Assembly (NCBI RefSeq): GCF_009377195.2
Contig: NZ_VJXX01000007.1
Location: 54,238-118,237 of the forward strand
DNA length: 64,000 nucleotides
Origin: Arthrobacter bussei
GTDB lineage: Bacteria; Actinomycetota; Actinomycetes; Actinomycetales; Micrococcaceae
Direction: 5' to 3'
The translations under genes and the position numbers were made by a program. Shown here one piece after another: positions 43,107-51,420 of the stretch; positions within the stretch are counted from its first letter, which is position 1; the number at the start of each line of letters is the position of its first letter. The notes below the pieces were generated by a model. That model did no database searches. It worked only from the letters and a program-made list of their open reading frames with translations, and was not told the origin of the DNA.

Positions 43107-43912
43107 CCACTGCCCATACGCTGAACGCCCTGGACCTGACGGTCGGGTACGGGGACCGGACCGTCGTCGAGGGCCTCGACCTGCAGGTGCCCATGGGTGG
43201 CATCTCGGTGATCGTCGGAGCCAACGCCTGCGGGAAGTCCACCCTGCTGCGCGCCATGTCCCGGCTCCTCGCACCCCGCGGAGGGCAGGTCGTCCTCGAC
43301 GGACGGGCGGTGCACCAGACACCGGCCAAGGAGCTGGCACGGACACTCGGGCTCCTGCCGCAATCGCCCACCGCACCCGAGGGGATCACGGTCGCGGACC
43401 TCGTGGGCCGCGGGCGGCATCCCCACCAGGGCCTGTTCTCCCGGTGGACGCCGGCCGACGACCAGGCCGTGGCGGATGCCCTCACCGCCACCGAGACGGC
43501 TGCGCTCGCGGACCGGCCGGTGGACGAGCTCTCCGGCGGGCAGCGGCAGCGCGTGTGGATCGCGATGGCCCTGGCGCAGCAGACGGACATCCTGCTGCTG
43601 GACGAACCCACCACGTTCCTCGATGTCAGTCACCAGCTCGAGGTGCTCGATCTCCTCACGGACCTCAACCGGTCCCGCGGGACCACCATCGTGATCGTGC
43701 TCCACGACCTGAATCTCGCCGCGCGCTACGCGGACCACCTCATCGCCCTCACCGACGGACGGGTCCATGCGCTCGGCACCCCGGCCGAGGTGCTGACCGA
43801 GGACACCATCCGGGCCGTGTTCGGGCTGGACAGCCGCGTGGTCGTGGATCCGACGTCGAACAAGCCGCTCATGCTCCCGCTCGGCCGGCACCACACGACC
43901 ACGGAGCGCTGA
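43103..43912 (+). CDS. Siderophore ABC transporter ATP-binding protein
   Basis: A 269-residue ATPase: Walker A GANACGKS (39-46), Q-loop GLLPQSPTAPEGITVADLVGRGRHPHQG typical of iron-chelate importers (FepC/FecE), signature LSGGQRQRVWIAMALAQ, Walker B ILLLDEPTTFLD and HDLNLAARYAD. Energises uptake by the two FecCD permeases. GTG start follows GGGAGG and overlaps the previous stop. Confidence 0.95.
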   Translation: MTTAHTLNALDLTVGYGDRTVVEGLDLQVPMGGISVIVGANACGKSTLLRAMSRLLAPRGGQVVLDGRAVHQTPAKELARTLGLLPQSPTAPEGITVADLVGRGRHPHQGLFSRWTPADDQAVADALTATETAALADRPVDELSGGQRQRVWIAMALAQQTDILLLDEPTTFLDVSHQLEVLDLLTDLNRSRGTTIVIVLHDLNLAARYADHLIALTDGRVHALGTPAEVLTEDTIRAVFGLDSRVVVDPTSNKPLMLPLGRHHTTTER

Positions 43913-43959
43913 TCCGCCGACGGGGAGTGGGTGCCGCCGTCGTACCGTCTGCAGGAATA

Positions 43960-43976
43960 CCAAGCCTGCTGATCAT
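43960..43976 (+). promoter_or_regulatory. AAGCATGCT-type motif, copy 4
   Basis: CCAAGCCTGCTGATCAT, 85 bases before the acidic 50-residue protein; one base differs in the AAGC-A/C-T core. Confidence 0.4.
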
Positions 43977-44060
43977 AGGCGTAGGCTGACGGGACGACGT
44001 CGGACGAGCACCGCTGCCGCGTCGGACCGACCAGGCACCATCCCACCGGAAGGACGTCCC

Positions 44061-44213
44061 ATGAGTACTCACGACGAGAAGCCCCAGCACGATCCGAGCG
44101 CCGACCAGCAGCTGTCCGAGTCCCTGGAGGGACACAAGGGACTGGCCGACGAGGCCGAGGAGGGCTCGCCCCTCGAGGAGACCGACAGCCCGGTGCGCAC
44201 CGAGAACAGCTGA
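44061..44213 (+). CDS. Small acidic protein (50 residues)
   Basis: A complete frame ATG 44061 to TGA 44213, preceded by GGAAGGACGTCC and followed 50 bases later by a perfect terminator. The product is strongly acidic and hydrophilic (MSTHDEKPQHDPSADQQL ... SPLEETDSPVRTENS), with no cysteine or hydrophobic segment, and is likely disordered. Expression is supported by the ribosome site, terminator and a shared upstream motif. Function unknown. Confidence 0.65.
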   Translation: MSTHDEKPQHDPSADQQLSESLEGHKGLADEAEEGSPLEETDSPVRTENS

Positions 44214-44263
44214 CCCGCTCCGGCTGTGCCGACGCATCGGCCCGGCTGGACGAGGTAGACGCA

Positions 44264-44295
44264 GAAGGGGCGCCCGCAGCAGCGGGCGCCCCTTC
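44264..44295. terminator. Perfect 14-bp terminator between the acidic protein and manganese catalase genes
   Basis: GAAGGGGCGCCCGC (44264-44277) and GCGGGCGCCCCTTC (44282-44295), loop AGCA. It serves both convergent genes. Confidence 0.9.
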
Positions 44296-44311
44296 CGTCG
44301 TTCGGGCGGGA

Positions 44312-45265
44312 CTACTTCTCGACCGGTCCGAACATCGCATCGATGTCCGCCATCTCCAGGTCCGCCGTCGCCTGGATGAGCTCGAGCAGCGCGGGGTCCA
44401 GCCCGGGGGCGAACTCCTCCAGGCGCTCGGGCGCGATCTCCGACGGCACGCCCTCCGGGGCCTGCTCGCTGGCGTCCAGCTGGGTGCCGTCGTTCGACGG
44501 GGACAGCCCCTGGTAGATCTTCCCGGCCTCCGACTGCCCCTTGAGGTCGAAGGTGTACTGCTTGCTCTGCAGCCCGAGGTCGAGGAGCTTCTTGACCTCC
44601 GGGAACTGCTCGGCGTTGGTCTTGGGAATGGGCAGCAGTGCTTGCCACTTCACACCGAGCGTCTCGAGCGCCTTGGCATAGCCGTTCTCGTGCGCCTGGT
44701 CGCGGACGATCAGGTAGGCGATGGTGGAGCGGGCGGTCTTGTTGTCCGTCATCTCGTACATACGGCACTTCTGGAGCCGGCCGGTCGCCTCGAGCATCAG
44801 GTTGTACAGGAGGTCCAGCGGCAGGTTGCCCGAGTTGTAGACGTAGCTTCCGCTCCAGGGATTGCCGGCCGAGTCCACCGGCATGGCACCCTGCGCTCCC
44901 ACGAGGTAGTGGTGGATGTTGCCCTGGGACAGGGCGAGGTTCAGCGGGATCGCGCCGCCGGCGCCGGGGGTGTCCAGCGGGTCGTCGAGCGTGCCCTGGT
45001 AGCGGGGTGAGCCATCGAGGAGCCGGGAGATGGTCGTGCCGATCAGTTCGACATGGCTGATCTCCTCCGTGCCGATGCCCTGGATCAGGTCGCGGTAGGG
45101 CTTGGCGGCCGCGCCGCGGAAGTTCATGCTCTGGAACAGGTACTGCATCATGGTGCGCATCTCGCCGAACTGTCCGCCGAGGCCCTCCTGCAGGGCGTTG
45201 GCTGCGGCGGGATCCGGCTCGTCGGGGATGATCTCGTTGATGAGCTGCTGGACGTGGAAGAACAT
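44312..45265 (-). CDS. Manganese catalase
   Basis: A 317-residue ferritin-like di-manganese catalase (PF05067) degrading hydrogen peroxide. Metal-site helices: AANALQEGLGGQFGEMRTMMQYLFQSMNFRG, IGTEEISHVELIGTTIS (Glu-x2-His), LEATGRLQKCRMYEMTDNK and IAYLIVRDQAHENGYAKAL. The 60-residue acidic C-terminal tail is typical. Perfect GAGGAGG before ATG. Monocistronic; consistent with oxidative/general stress response. Confidence 0.93.
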   Translation of the reverse strand: MFFHVQQLINEIIPDEPDPAAANALQEGLGGQFGEMRTMMQYLFQSMNFRGAAAKPYRDLIQGIGTEEISHVELIGTTISRLLDGSPRYQGTLDDPLDTPGAGGAIPLNLALSQGNIHHYLVGAQGAMPVDSAGNPWSGSYVYNSGNLPLDLLYNLMLEATGRLQKCRMYEMTDNKTARSTIAYLIVRDQAHENGYAKALETLGVKWQALLPIPKTNAEQFPEVKKLLDLGLQSKQYTFDLKGQSEAGKIYQGLSPSNDGTQLDASEQAPEGVPSEIAPERLEEFAPGLDPALLELIQATADLEMADIDAMFGPVEK

Positions 45266-45486
45266 GGGACCTCCTCAGGGAGCGGCAGAATGCCACTCGA
45301 TCTCCACACTCGTCCCGAAAAGTCGACCCCACAACCACCCTTGCTTTTCTGCGGTGGGGGTTGCCAGAACCACGCTGATCGGCGGCACCGGCGGAATCAT
45401 CACGACGGCGGCAGCCCGCGGCTCCGTCGGTATCGGTCCATCCCGCCGCGCCCCGTAGCCTGGGAGCTCACCATGCTGGGGGGTCC

Positions 45487-45732
45487 ATGATGTCCGGGAA
45501 GAAGTACGTCTGGTTCGTCGTCGCGGGAGGATGCTTCGTGGCGGCGGCACTGGTCTTCGGGGGGCGGTCGCTGCTGCTCGACTGGCTGGGCACGTCCCCG
45601 GCCTACCGCACGGTGATCGCCGCCGGCTGGGTCCTCCTCGCCGCGGGGGCCGGCGCGGTGGCGAGGGGATGTACCGCCGAGGCGCCCGACGGCGATGCGT
45701 CCCGTGGGGCGACCGAGGGCAGCACGCCGTGA
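45487..45732 (+). CDS. Two-helix membrane protein
   Basis: An 81-residue protein with two helices (YVWFVVAGGCFVAAALVFGG and YRTVIAAGWVLLAAGAGAVARG) and a short acidic tail. I do not recognise the family. Start at ATG 45487 or 45490. The stop overlaps the CPBP protease start (GTGA), so the two are coupled and may cooperate. Confidence 0.65.
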   Translation: MMSGKKYVWFVVAGGCFVAAALVFGGRSLLLDWLGTSPAYRTVIAAGWVLLAAGAGAVARGCTAEAPDGDASRGATEGSTP

Positions 45733-46502
45733 GCCCGTTGCCCGGCGGTGTCGGGCCGGCCCCCTACGTCCCCCAGAACCATCGCCTGTATGGCGCCGAT
45801 GCCGGGCCGGTGGTGACACTGCAGCAGGCGGGCTGGGCCCTGATGTTCGTGGTGCTGTACGTGGCGGCGGCGTGCGGGGTCATCCTTGTCCTCGGGCTGA
45901 CAGGCCTCGTCGACTTCACGCTGGAACTCCTCGTGCCCGTGCTGCTGGGAACCGTCACCGCGGCGGCGCTCGCAGCGCTGTCCGTCCACCTCGTCCGCCG
46001 CAACCACCTCACGCCGGCCCAGCTGGGCTTCCGCCGCCCGGGCCCACGGATGACCCACCTCCTCTGGCAGATCCCCGCGGCCATCCTGGGCGCCCTCGTG
46101 CTGCAGGGCGTGTTCCTCGCCGTCCTCGGTCTGACGGGATTCGACATCGACGCTGCCCCCACGACCAACGATCCGCTGGCGGACCTGGCCGGTCTCCCCG
46201 TCCCGGTCGTCCTGTTCGTGGTGCTCGTGGTCGCGGTCCTCACGCCGCTCTGGGAGGAGGCCCTCTTCCGCGGCGCGTTCCTCGACGGGCTCGGCCGCCG
46301 CTTCCGCCCCGCACTCGCCGTGCTGCTGTCCGCCGCCCTGTTCGCCGCCGTGCACCTCGTGGTGGTCGGGTTCGCCTATCTCTTCGCGCTCGGCGTCGCG
46401 CTGGCCCTTCTGCGGCGGTTCCACGGGAACCTCTGGGCGCCGATCCTCCTGCACGCCGTGAACAACGGCCTCGCCGTGCTGATCGTGCTCTCGGGTACCT
46501 GA
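45729..46502 (+). CDS. CPBP family intramembrane metalloprotease
   Basis: A 257-residue membrane protein with about seven helices. The CPBP (PF02517) catalytic motif EEALFRGAFLDGLGRRF is intact, followed by histidine motifs FAAVHLVVVGFAYLF and HAVNNGLAVL. Related bacterial proteins (Abi-like) cleave membrane substrates or confer bacteriocin self-immunity; substrate here unknown. GTG start overlaps the upstream two-helix gene. A 15-bp tandem repeat begins right after the stop. Confidence 0.88.
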   Translation: MSPLPGGVGPAPYVPQNHRLYGADAGPVVTLQQAGWALMFVVLYVAAACGVILVLGLTGLVDFTLELLVPVLLGTVTAAALAALSVHLVRRNHLTPAQLGFRRPGPRMTHLLWQIPAAILGALVLQGVFLAVLGLTGFDIDAAPTTNDPLADLAGLPVPVVLFVVLVVAVLTPLWEEALFRGAFLDGLGRRFRPALAVLLSAALFAAVHLVVVGFAYLFALGVALALLRRFHGNLWAPILLHAVNNGLAVLIVLSGT

Positions 46503-46562
46503 CCCTCGAAGGTGCGGCCCCCGAAGGTGCGGACCCCGAAGGCGCGGACCCCGAAGGCGCCC
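46503..46562 (+). repeat. Four 15-bp tandem units after the CPBP stop codon
   Basis: Units of the form CCCCGAAGGYGCGGA repeat from 46503 to 46562, starting immediately past the TGA. The unit length is divisible by three, so an open frame across it codes EGADP repeats, although no gene uses it here. Confidence 0.85.
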
Positions 46563-46565
46563 CCT

Positions 46566-46802
46566 TCAGTCCTCCGGGAGCGCCGCGAACGTCTTCTTGG
46601 TGCCGTTGTACCAGCCGAGCCCCTTGATCGGGTTCTTCCAGCGGCCCTTCATGGCGTCGCGCGCCGGCTGGTGCGCGGTGTCACCGGCGGCGACGGCGTC
46701 CTTCAGGTGCTGGTCCTGGGCCTGGATGATGATGTCCGCGGAGTCACCGGTGAGGGCGAGGTCGCAGGGGCCGCCGAGCTGCTTGCAGGTCATGGTCTTC
46801 AT
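46566..46802 (-). CDS. DUF1059 family protein
   Basis: A 78-residue cytoplasmic protein: MKTMTCKQLGGPCDLALTGDSADIIIQAQDQHLKD and AMKGRWKNPIKGLGWYNGTKKTFAALPED are typical of DUF1059 (PF06348). Conserved cysteines C6 and C13. Function unknown; often induced with sigma-factor regulons. GAGGAAC precedes ATG. Lies 88 bases downstream of the ECF sigma gene, same strand. Confidence 0.9.
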   Translation of the reverse strand: MKTMTCKQLGGPCDLALTGDSADIIIQAQDQHLKDAVAAGDTAHQPARDAMKGRWKNPIKGLGWYNGTKKTFAALPED

Positions 46803-46890
46803 GGGGTGTTCCTCCTGTGATTGCGGGCGACCCGGAGCGGTGCCCTACCTGTACGACGACGGCGAGCAGCCGGATGTGACATTTGCCGCG

Positions 46891-47727
46891 TCATTTCTGC
46901 TCCGCACCCGTCCGACGCACGAGGGAGGCGAGGACCTGCGGCTCCGCCCGGAAGGTGATGGCCTGCACCAGGCCGTCGGCCACGGTGAAGTCGAAGAGGA
47001 CGCGGGCCTCGCCCCGGTGGTACCAGGCGGCTCCGGGACGGCCGTCGACGACGACGGGCAATGCGGCTTTCGCGGCGCCGTCGAACATCGAGGCAACGGC
47101 CTCGCGTCCGGAGAGCATCTCGGGGGTCCCGGCGGCGATCGCGGCGGCATCGGCGCGGACGACGGCGTCCGGCGCCAGCAGGTGCAGCAGGCGTGCGAAG
47201 CTGCCGCCGCGGGAGGCCTCGAGGAAGGCATCGACCACCTCCCAGTCGGCGGGCGCTTCCGCCGGCACCGCCACCGCGACCTTAGAGCGGGCGCGTGACG
47301 CGAGTTTCCGTGCGGCATCGGCTGACACATCGAGGACGGCCGCCACGGTGCGGAACTCCACGCCGAAGGTGTCGTGCAGCACGAAGGCGACGCGCTCGGT
47401 CGGCGTGAGCCGGTCGAGGACGATCCGCAGCGCGACCCCGACCGCTGCCGCCCGGATCACGCCGTCCGCCGGATCGGGGGAGGAGGGGCCGACGTCGACC
47501 CGGGTCTCGACCGGTTCGGGGACCCGTGCGCGCAGCCGGTCGAGGCACAGGCGCGTGGTGACGACCGTGAGCCAGGCCGGCAGGTTCCCGATGACGGCCG
47601 TGGTGCCGTGCAGGCGGAGCCAGGCCTGCTGCACCATGTCCTCGCCCTCCGCGCGGTCGTCGAGCACCCCGGCGGCGATCCGCACGAGGCGCGGCCGCTC
47701 CGCCTCGAACTGCCCGGTCAGGTCCAT
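46891..47727 (-). CDS. ECF sigma factor with SnoaL-like C-terminal extension (SigJ type)
   Basis: A 278-residue regulator: sigma2 (~5-70; GEDMVQQAWLRLHG), sigma4 (~105-155; LTPTERVAFVLHDTFGVEFRTVAAVLDVSADAARKLASRAR), and a C-terminal SnoaL-fold domain ~165-275. The linker has RVPEP, comparable to the WLPEP motif of ECF41. A DGGGR-type motif is not seen in the SnoaL domain. ECF41 sigma factors use the extension in place of an anti-sigma factor. The ATG lies 48 bases upstream of the macB-like permease stop, which lies on the same strand. Confidence 0.88.
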   Translation of the reverse strand: MDLTGQFEAERPRLVRIAAGVLDDRAEGEDMVQQAWLRLHGTTAVIGNLPAWLTVVTTRLCLDRLRARVPEPVETRVDVGPSSPDPADGVIRAAAVGVALRIVLDRLTPTERVAFVLHDTFGVEFRTVAAVLDVSADAARKLASRARSKVAVAVPAEAPADWEVVDAFLEASRGGSFARLLHLLAPDAVVRADAAAIAAGTPEMLSGREAVASMFDGAAKAALPVVVDGRPGAAWYHRGEARVLFDFTVADGLVQAITFRAEPQVLASLVRRTGAEQK

Positions 47728-47774
47728 ACCGCCACCCTAGGCGGCGGAAGCCGTCCGGCGAAGGGACGGCGGCA

Positions 47775-49151
47775 TCAGGTGCCGCGGAGGGCTACGACGG
47801 GCTCGATGCGCGTCGCCCTCCGTGCGGGCAGGCTCCCCGCTGCGAGACCGACGATCGCGCCGAGGAGGGCGCCGCCGACGGCGACCAGTGGATGCGTGAC
47901 GGGTGTCCACTGCTGCGCCATCGAGATGGCGATCACGGCGAACACCCCTGTGGTGGCACCGAGCAGCCCGCCGAGCAGTCCGATGATCACGGACTCCGTG
48001 ACGAACTGCGCAGCGATCTGCCGCCGCGTCGCCCCGATGGCACGTCGCAGGCCGATCTCACCTGTTCGTTCCATCACCGAGAGCATGGTGACATTCGCGA
48101 TCCCCACGCCGCCGGCGAGCAGCACGACGACGGACAGGACGACGAAGATCAGGTTCACGTCCGCCTGGACGGACTCCGCGAGATCCGAGCGTCCCTGCGG
48201 CGCTGCGACGATGACGGCCTCGGGAGCATCGGGTGAGAGCGCGAGGGCCGCCTGCTCCGCGACCTGCGGACCGGCGCCGATGACGATCCGTGCCTGCACC
48301 TCCCCGGGGGCGGTCAGGCCGAAGTCCTTCCGGGCCGCACCGGTCGGGATGACCACGCTGTCGAGGAGTTCGGCGCGTTGCTGCACGTCGCCGAAGACGC
48401 CGACCACCGCGTAGGGGATGCCGTTGACGAAGATGGAGGGTTGCGAGTCCACGCGGGTGATGCCGAGGCGTCCGGCGAGCCGCTCGCCGAGGACGGCCAC
48501 GCGGTCCTGGCGCTGGTCGTGGCCGGCATCGAACAGGCGGCCGTAGCGGACGGTGCCCTCCAGCGCGTCGACGAGGCCTGCGGACGCCGCGAAGATCCGC
48601 GGTGGCACGGTCCCGGGAGCCGAGGGATCGTTGACGGGAACCGCCGTGACGGTGCCCTCGGGCAGGCTCACCTCGCTGATGAGCGCTGCCTGCTCGATCC
48701 CGGCGAGGCGCTCCATGCGCTGCACCGCGTCCCAGGGCAGTGCGCTGGTGTCCACGCTGTCGCCGTCGGCGGTCTGCGCCTGGGCGGGTGAGGCCACGAT
48801 CTGCGTGGCGGCGAAGGCGTCGAACTGCTTGCTGAGCTGCCCCGCCGTCGTCTGGGCGAAGCCGATCGTGGCCACGAGGGCGCCGATGCCGAGGATGGTC
48901 CCCGCGAGGGTCATCAGGAGGCGGCCGGGGCGGGTCCCGAGATCCGACGTCGCCTCGATGAGGAGATCGGTGACGCCGAAGCGGTCCGCGGCGGGCACGG
49001 GGTGGAGCAGGTCCGGTAGGCCGTCGGCGGACTCGTCGCTGATGCCATCCGCTATGCCATCGGTCGTTCCATCCGTCGTGTCATCTGTCGTGTCATCTGT
49101 GGCGTCGTCCGGTGTGGCAGGCGGGAGGTCGGGGGCGAGGTGTCGTGTCAC
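47775..49151 (-). CDS. MacB-like ABC transporter permease
   Basis: A 458-residue permease with one N-terminal helix (LLMTLAGTILGIGALVATIGF, ~78-98), a large extracytoplasmic domain (~100-330), and three C-terminal FtsX helices (LIFVVLSVVVLLAGGVGIANVTMLSVMERTGEIGLRRAIGAT). This is the MacB_PCD/FtsX architecture (PF12704/PF02687). The first ~45 residues are acidic and threonine-rich (DDATDDTTDDTTDG repeats) from short tandem DNA repeats near 49040-49110. ATG overlaps the ATPase stop (ATGA). Confidence 0.9.
   Translation of the reverse strand: MTRHLAPDLPPATPDDATDDTTDDTTDGTTDGIADGISDESADGLPDLLHPVPAADRFGVTDLLIEATSDLGTRPGRLLMTLAGTILGIGALVATIGFAQTTAGQLSKQFDAFAATQIVASPAQAQTADGDSVDTSALPWDAVQRMERLAGIEQAALISEVSLPEGTVTAVPVNDPSAPGTVPPRIFAASAGLVDALEGTVRYGRLFDAGHDQRQDRVAVLGERLAGRLGITRVDSQPSIFVNGIPYAVVGVFGDVQQRAELLDSVVIPTGAARKDFGLTAPGEVQARIVIGAGPQVAEQAALALSPDAPEAVIVAAPQGRSDLAESVQADVNLIFVVLSVVVLLAGGVGIANVTMLSVMERTGEIGLRRAIGATRRQIAAQFVTESVIIGLLGGLLGATTGVFAVIAISMAQQWTPVTHPLVAVGGALLGAIVGLAAGSLPARRATRIEPVVALRGT
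49040..49115 (-). repeat. Short tandem repeats in the N-terminal permease coding region
   Basis: 12-base units of the form GACGGAACGACC/GACACGACGGAT repeat imperfectly and encode DDTT/DGTT runs. Frame is preserved; the segment is presumably disordered and cytoplasmic. Confidence 0.65.
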
Positions 49152-49825
49152 GGGGCGCTCGTCACCCGCCCGTCGGCGATGCCGACGCTGCGGGGTGCGC
49201 GGCGGGCCACCGCGGCGTCGTGGGTGATGATGACGAGCGCCAGGCCGTCGGAGACCAGCTCCTCGAAGAGTTCCATGACGTCCGTGGACGTCACCCCGTC
49301 GAGGTTGCCCGTGGGCTCGTCCGCGAGGAGCAGGCTGGGCCTGGTGACGACGGCGCGGGCGACGGCCACGCGCTGGCGTTCACCGCCGGAGAGCGTGCCG
49401 GGCAGGAACCCGAGGCGGTGCCCGAGCCCCACGCGTTCGAGGGCCTGCCTCGCCCGGTCCTCCCGTTCGTCCCGCGGGGTCCCGCTGTACAGCATGGGCA
49501 TCATGACGTTCTCCAGCACCGAGCGTCGTGGCATGAGGTGGAAGGCCTGGAACACGAACCCGATGCGCTGGGCCCGGACCGCAGCGCGCGTGTCCTCGTC
49601 GAGGGCGCCCGTGAGGTGGCCGGCCAGCCGGTACTCGCCGACGCTGGGCCGGTCGAGCAGGCCCAGGATGTTCAGCATGGTGGACTTGCCGGACCCGCTG
49701 GGACCGACGATCGAGACGTAGTCGCCGTCGTGCACGGTCAGGTTGATGCCCTTCAGGGCCTGCACCTCCGGCGGGCCGGGAAAGGACCGGGTGACGTCCC
49801 GCAGCTCGACGAGCGGTGTGCTCAT
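49148..49825 (-). CDS. MacB-like ABC transporter ATP-binding protein
   Basis: A 225-residue ATPase of the LolD/MacB class: Walker A GPSGSGKS (41-48), signature LSGGERQRVAVARAVV, Walker B LLLADEPTGNLDG, switch histidine ITHDAAVARRA. Class characteristic is the GFVFQAFHLMPRRSVLENVMMPMLY Q-loop. Overlaps the adaptor and permease genes by four bases each. Powers a mechanotransmission-type export or lipoprotein-related system. Confidence 0.93.
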   Translation of the reverse strand: MSTPLVELRDVTRSFPGPPEVQALKGINLTVHDGDYVSIVGPSGSGKSTMLNILGLLDRPSVGEYRLAGHLTGALDEDTRAAVRAQRIGFVFQAFHLMPRRSVLENVMMPMLYSGTPRDEREDRARQALERVGLGHRLGFLPGTLSGGERQRVAVARAVVTRPSLLLADEPTGNLDGVTSTDVMELFEELVSDGLALVIITHDAAVARRAPRSVGIADGRVTSAP

Positions 49826-51420
49826 CGCCCCACCACCACGAGATCGCCCTGCTCCAGCTCGCCCTCGAGGGGCGTCACCTCCACGGCGCCCGGCGTCGCC
49901 AGCCCGCTGCGGACCACCACCAGGCGCGTCGTCGTCTCCTCACCCGCCCGCGGGTCACCCTCGGTGACCTCCACGCGCGTCTCGCCGCCGGGCCCTGCCG
50001 TCAGAGCGGCGTACGGGACCGAGAGGACGTCGCCGTCGGTGGCGCCCACCGCGATGGAGACCCGGACGTTCGAGCCCTGCAGCTCCCTGATCTGCTCCGG
50101 GCTGAGCGGGTCGGGCGTCAGCTCGATGGTCCACCGCTGGGAATCGCCCTCGCCCGGCGTCACCGCCGTGATGGTGGCCGGGTGGGGCGTGCCGTCCGGC
50201 AGTTCGAAGGACGCCGTGTCCTCGACCTTCAGGAGCCGGGCGTCGCCCTCGGCGGCGGATCCGGACAGGCCGACGGTCGCACCCGAGACGGTCATGGCAG
50301 GGCCGTCGAGGACGCTGCCGCGCTGTGCGGCCACGGCATCGACGCGGCGGGGCAGTTCGGTGAGGTAGAGCACCTCGCCCGCGGGCAGCGCGGGCAGGGC
50401 GGCCACGTCGGCGCGCGCCAGCTCCTCCTGCGCCGCGATCAGCTGCGCGGTCGCTGCGTCGACGGCGGCACGCTGCGGTGCGTCGGTGCGGTCGGACCCG
50501 ACCTGCTGCCGTCGCAGTTCCGCGAGCTTCAGTGCATCGGCCGCGGTGCCGATCTGCAGGGGATCCTGCGGGTCCGCCTCCTGGGCGGCGGCGAGTTCAC
50601 GGCGGGCGCCCGCCACGGCGTTGTCGGCTTCGAGGATCTCGACGGCGGTGGCTCCGACCGGCGTGGCCGCGAGGTCGTTCTGGGCCGTGATGAGGCCCTG
50701 CTCCGCGGAACGGACGGCCTCCTGGGCGGCCCGGAGGCTCTCCTCGCTGCCCTCCTCCGAGGCGGGGGCGCTGTAGCCGGCGTCCGTGTAGAGGGTCGCG
50801 ACGGCGTTGGCCGCCTCGACGCCGAAGACCGGGTCCGCGGGATCGCCGGCGTCGATGCCGATCGTCCGGAGCGCGGTCTTGAACTGCACGACGTCGGGAC
50901 CGGACACCCCGATCTGCAGGGTCCGGTACGCCGGGAGCTCACCGGGCAGGACGATCACCGGACGTCCGGCCACCTCGAGGGCGATCGCGAGCGCCTTCAG
51001 TTCCGCCCCCTCCTCCGGTACCTGACCCGTGACGACCGCCGCACCCGAGATGGACGACGTGTCGATGCGGACCTCCACCGGATCGGCGTACGCCACCTCG
51101 CCCCGGATGGTCACGTCGTTGCTGAGGCGCCCGAACTCGACGGGGACGGTCACGAGGCCGGGTGCCGGCGGCTCCGCCGTCGACGCGGCGTCAGCGGGGG
51201 AGACGAGGAACCGGCCGAGCAGTAGCCCGGCGACCAGGCTGAGGACGGCGGCGACGGCCACGATCCACAGGGTGCGGTTGCGGCGGAAGACGGCGGCCAC
51301 CCCGGCCCCGGATGCGCGACGCGGGCCGTCCCCCTCGTCCGGGGCAGGAGTCAGGATCTCGTCGAGGCTCCGGGTCTCCCCCGTGGCTTCAGCGGTCCGG
51401 GCTCGCCGGAACCGTGCCAC
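49822..51420 (-). CDS. MacA/HlyD-like adaptor with peptidoglycan-binding-like segment
   Basis: A 532-residue membrane-anchored protein: acidic cytoplasmic N-terminus (~1-45), single anchor helix TLWIVAVAAVLSLVAGLLLGRFLV (~48-72), beta-barrel/lipoyl-like region (~90-160), a PG_binding_1-like helix set (QIGVSGPDVVQFKTALRTIGI ... DPVFGVEAANAVATLYTDAGY, ~165-220), a coiled coil (~225-330), then beta-rich domains. The layout fits periplasmic adaptors adapted to monoderm cells. GTG start immediately after the lipoprotein stop; overlaps the ATPase (49822-49825). Confidence 0.85.
   Translation of the reverse strand: MARFRRARTAEATGETRSLDEILTPAPDEGDGPRRASGAGVAAVFRRNRTLWIVAVAAVLSLVAGLLLGRFLVSPADAASTAEPPAPGLVTVPVEFGRLSNDVTIRGEVAYADPVEVRIDTSSISGAAVVTGQVPEEGAELKALAIALEVAGRPVIVLPGELPAYRTLQIGVSGPDVVQFKTALRTIGIDAGDPADPVFGVEAANAVATLYTDAGYSAPASEEGSEESLRAAQEAVRSAEQGLITAQNDLAATPVGATAVEILEADNAVAGARRELAAAQEADPQDPLQIGTAADALKLAELRRQQVGSDRTDAPQRAAVDAATAQLIAAQEELARADVAALPALPAGEVLYLTELPRRVDAVAAQRGSVLDGPAMTVSGATVGLSGSAAEGDARLLKVEDTASFELPDGTPHPATITAVTPGEGDSQRWTIELTPDPLSPEQIRELQGSNVRVSIAVGATDGDVLSVPYAALTAGPGGETRVEVTEGDPRAGEETTTRLVVVRSGLATPGAVEVTPLEGELEQGDLVVVGR

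Noticed and set aside
46889..46900. GCGTCATTTCTG at the end of the sigma-factor gene, like the arm of the inverted-repeat elements
   Set aside because: Only half the element; no matching second arm or flanks.
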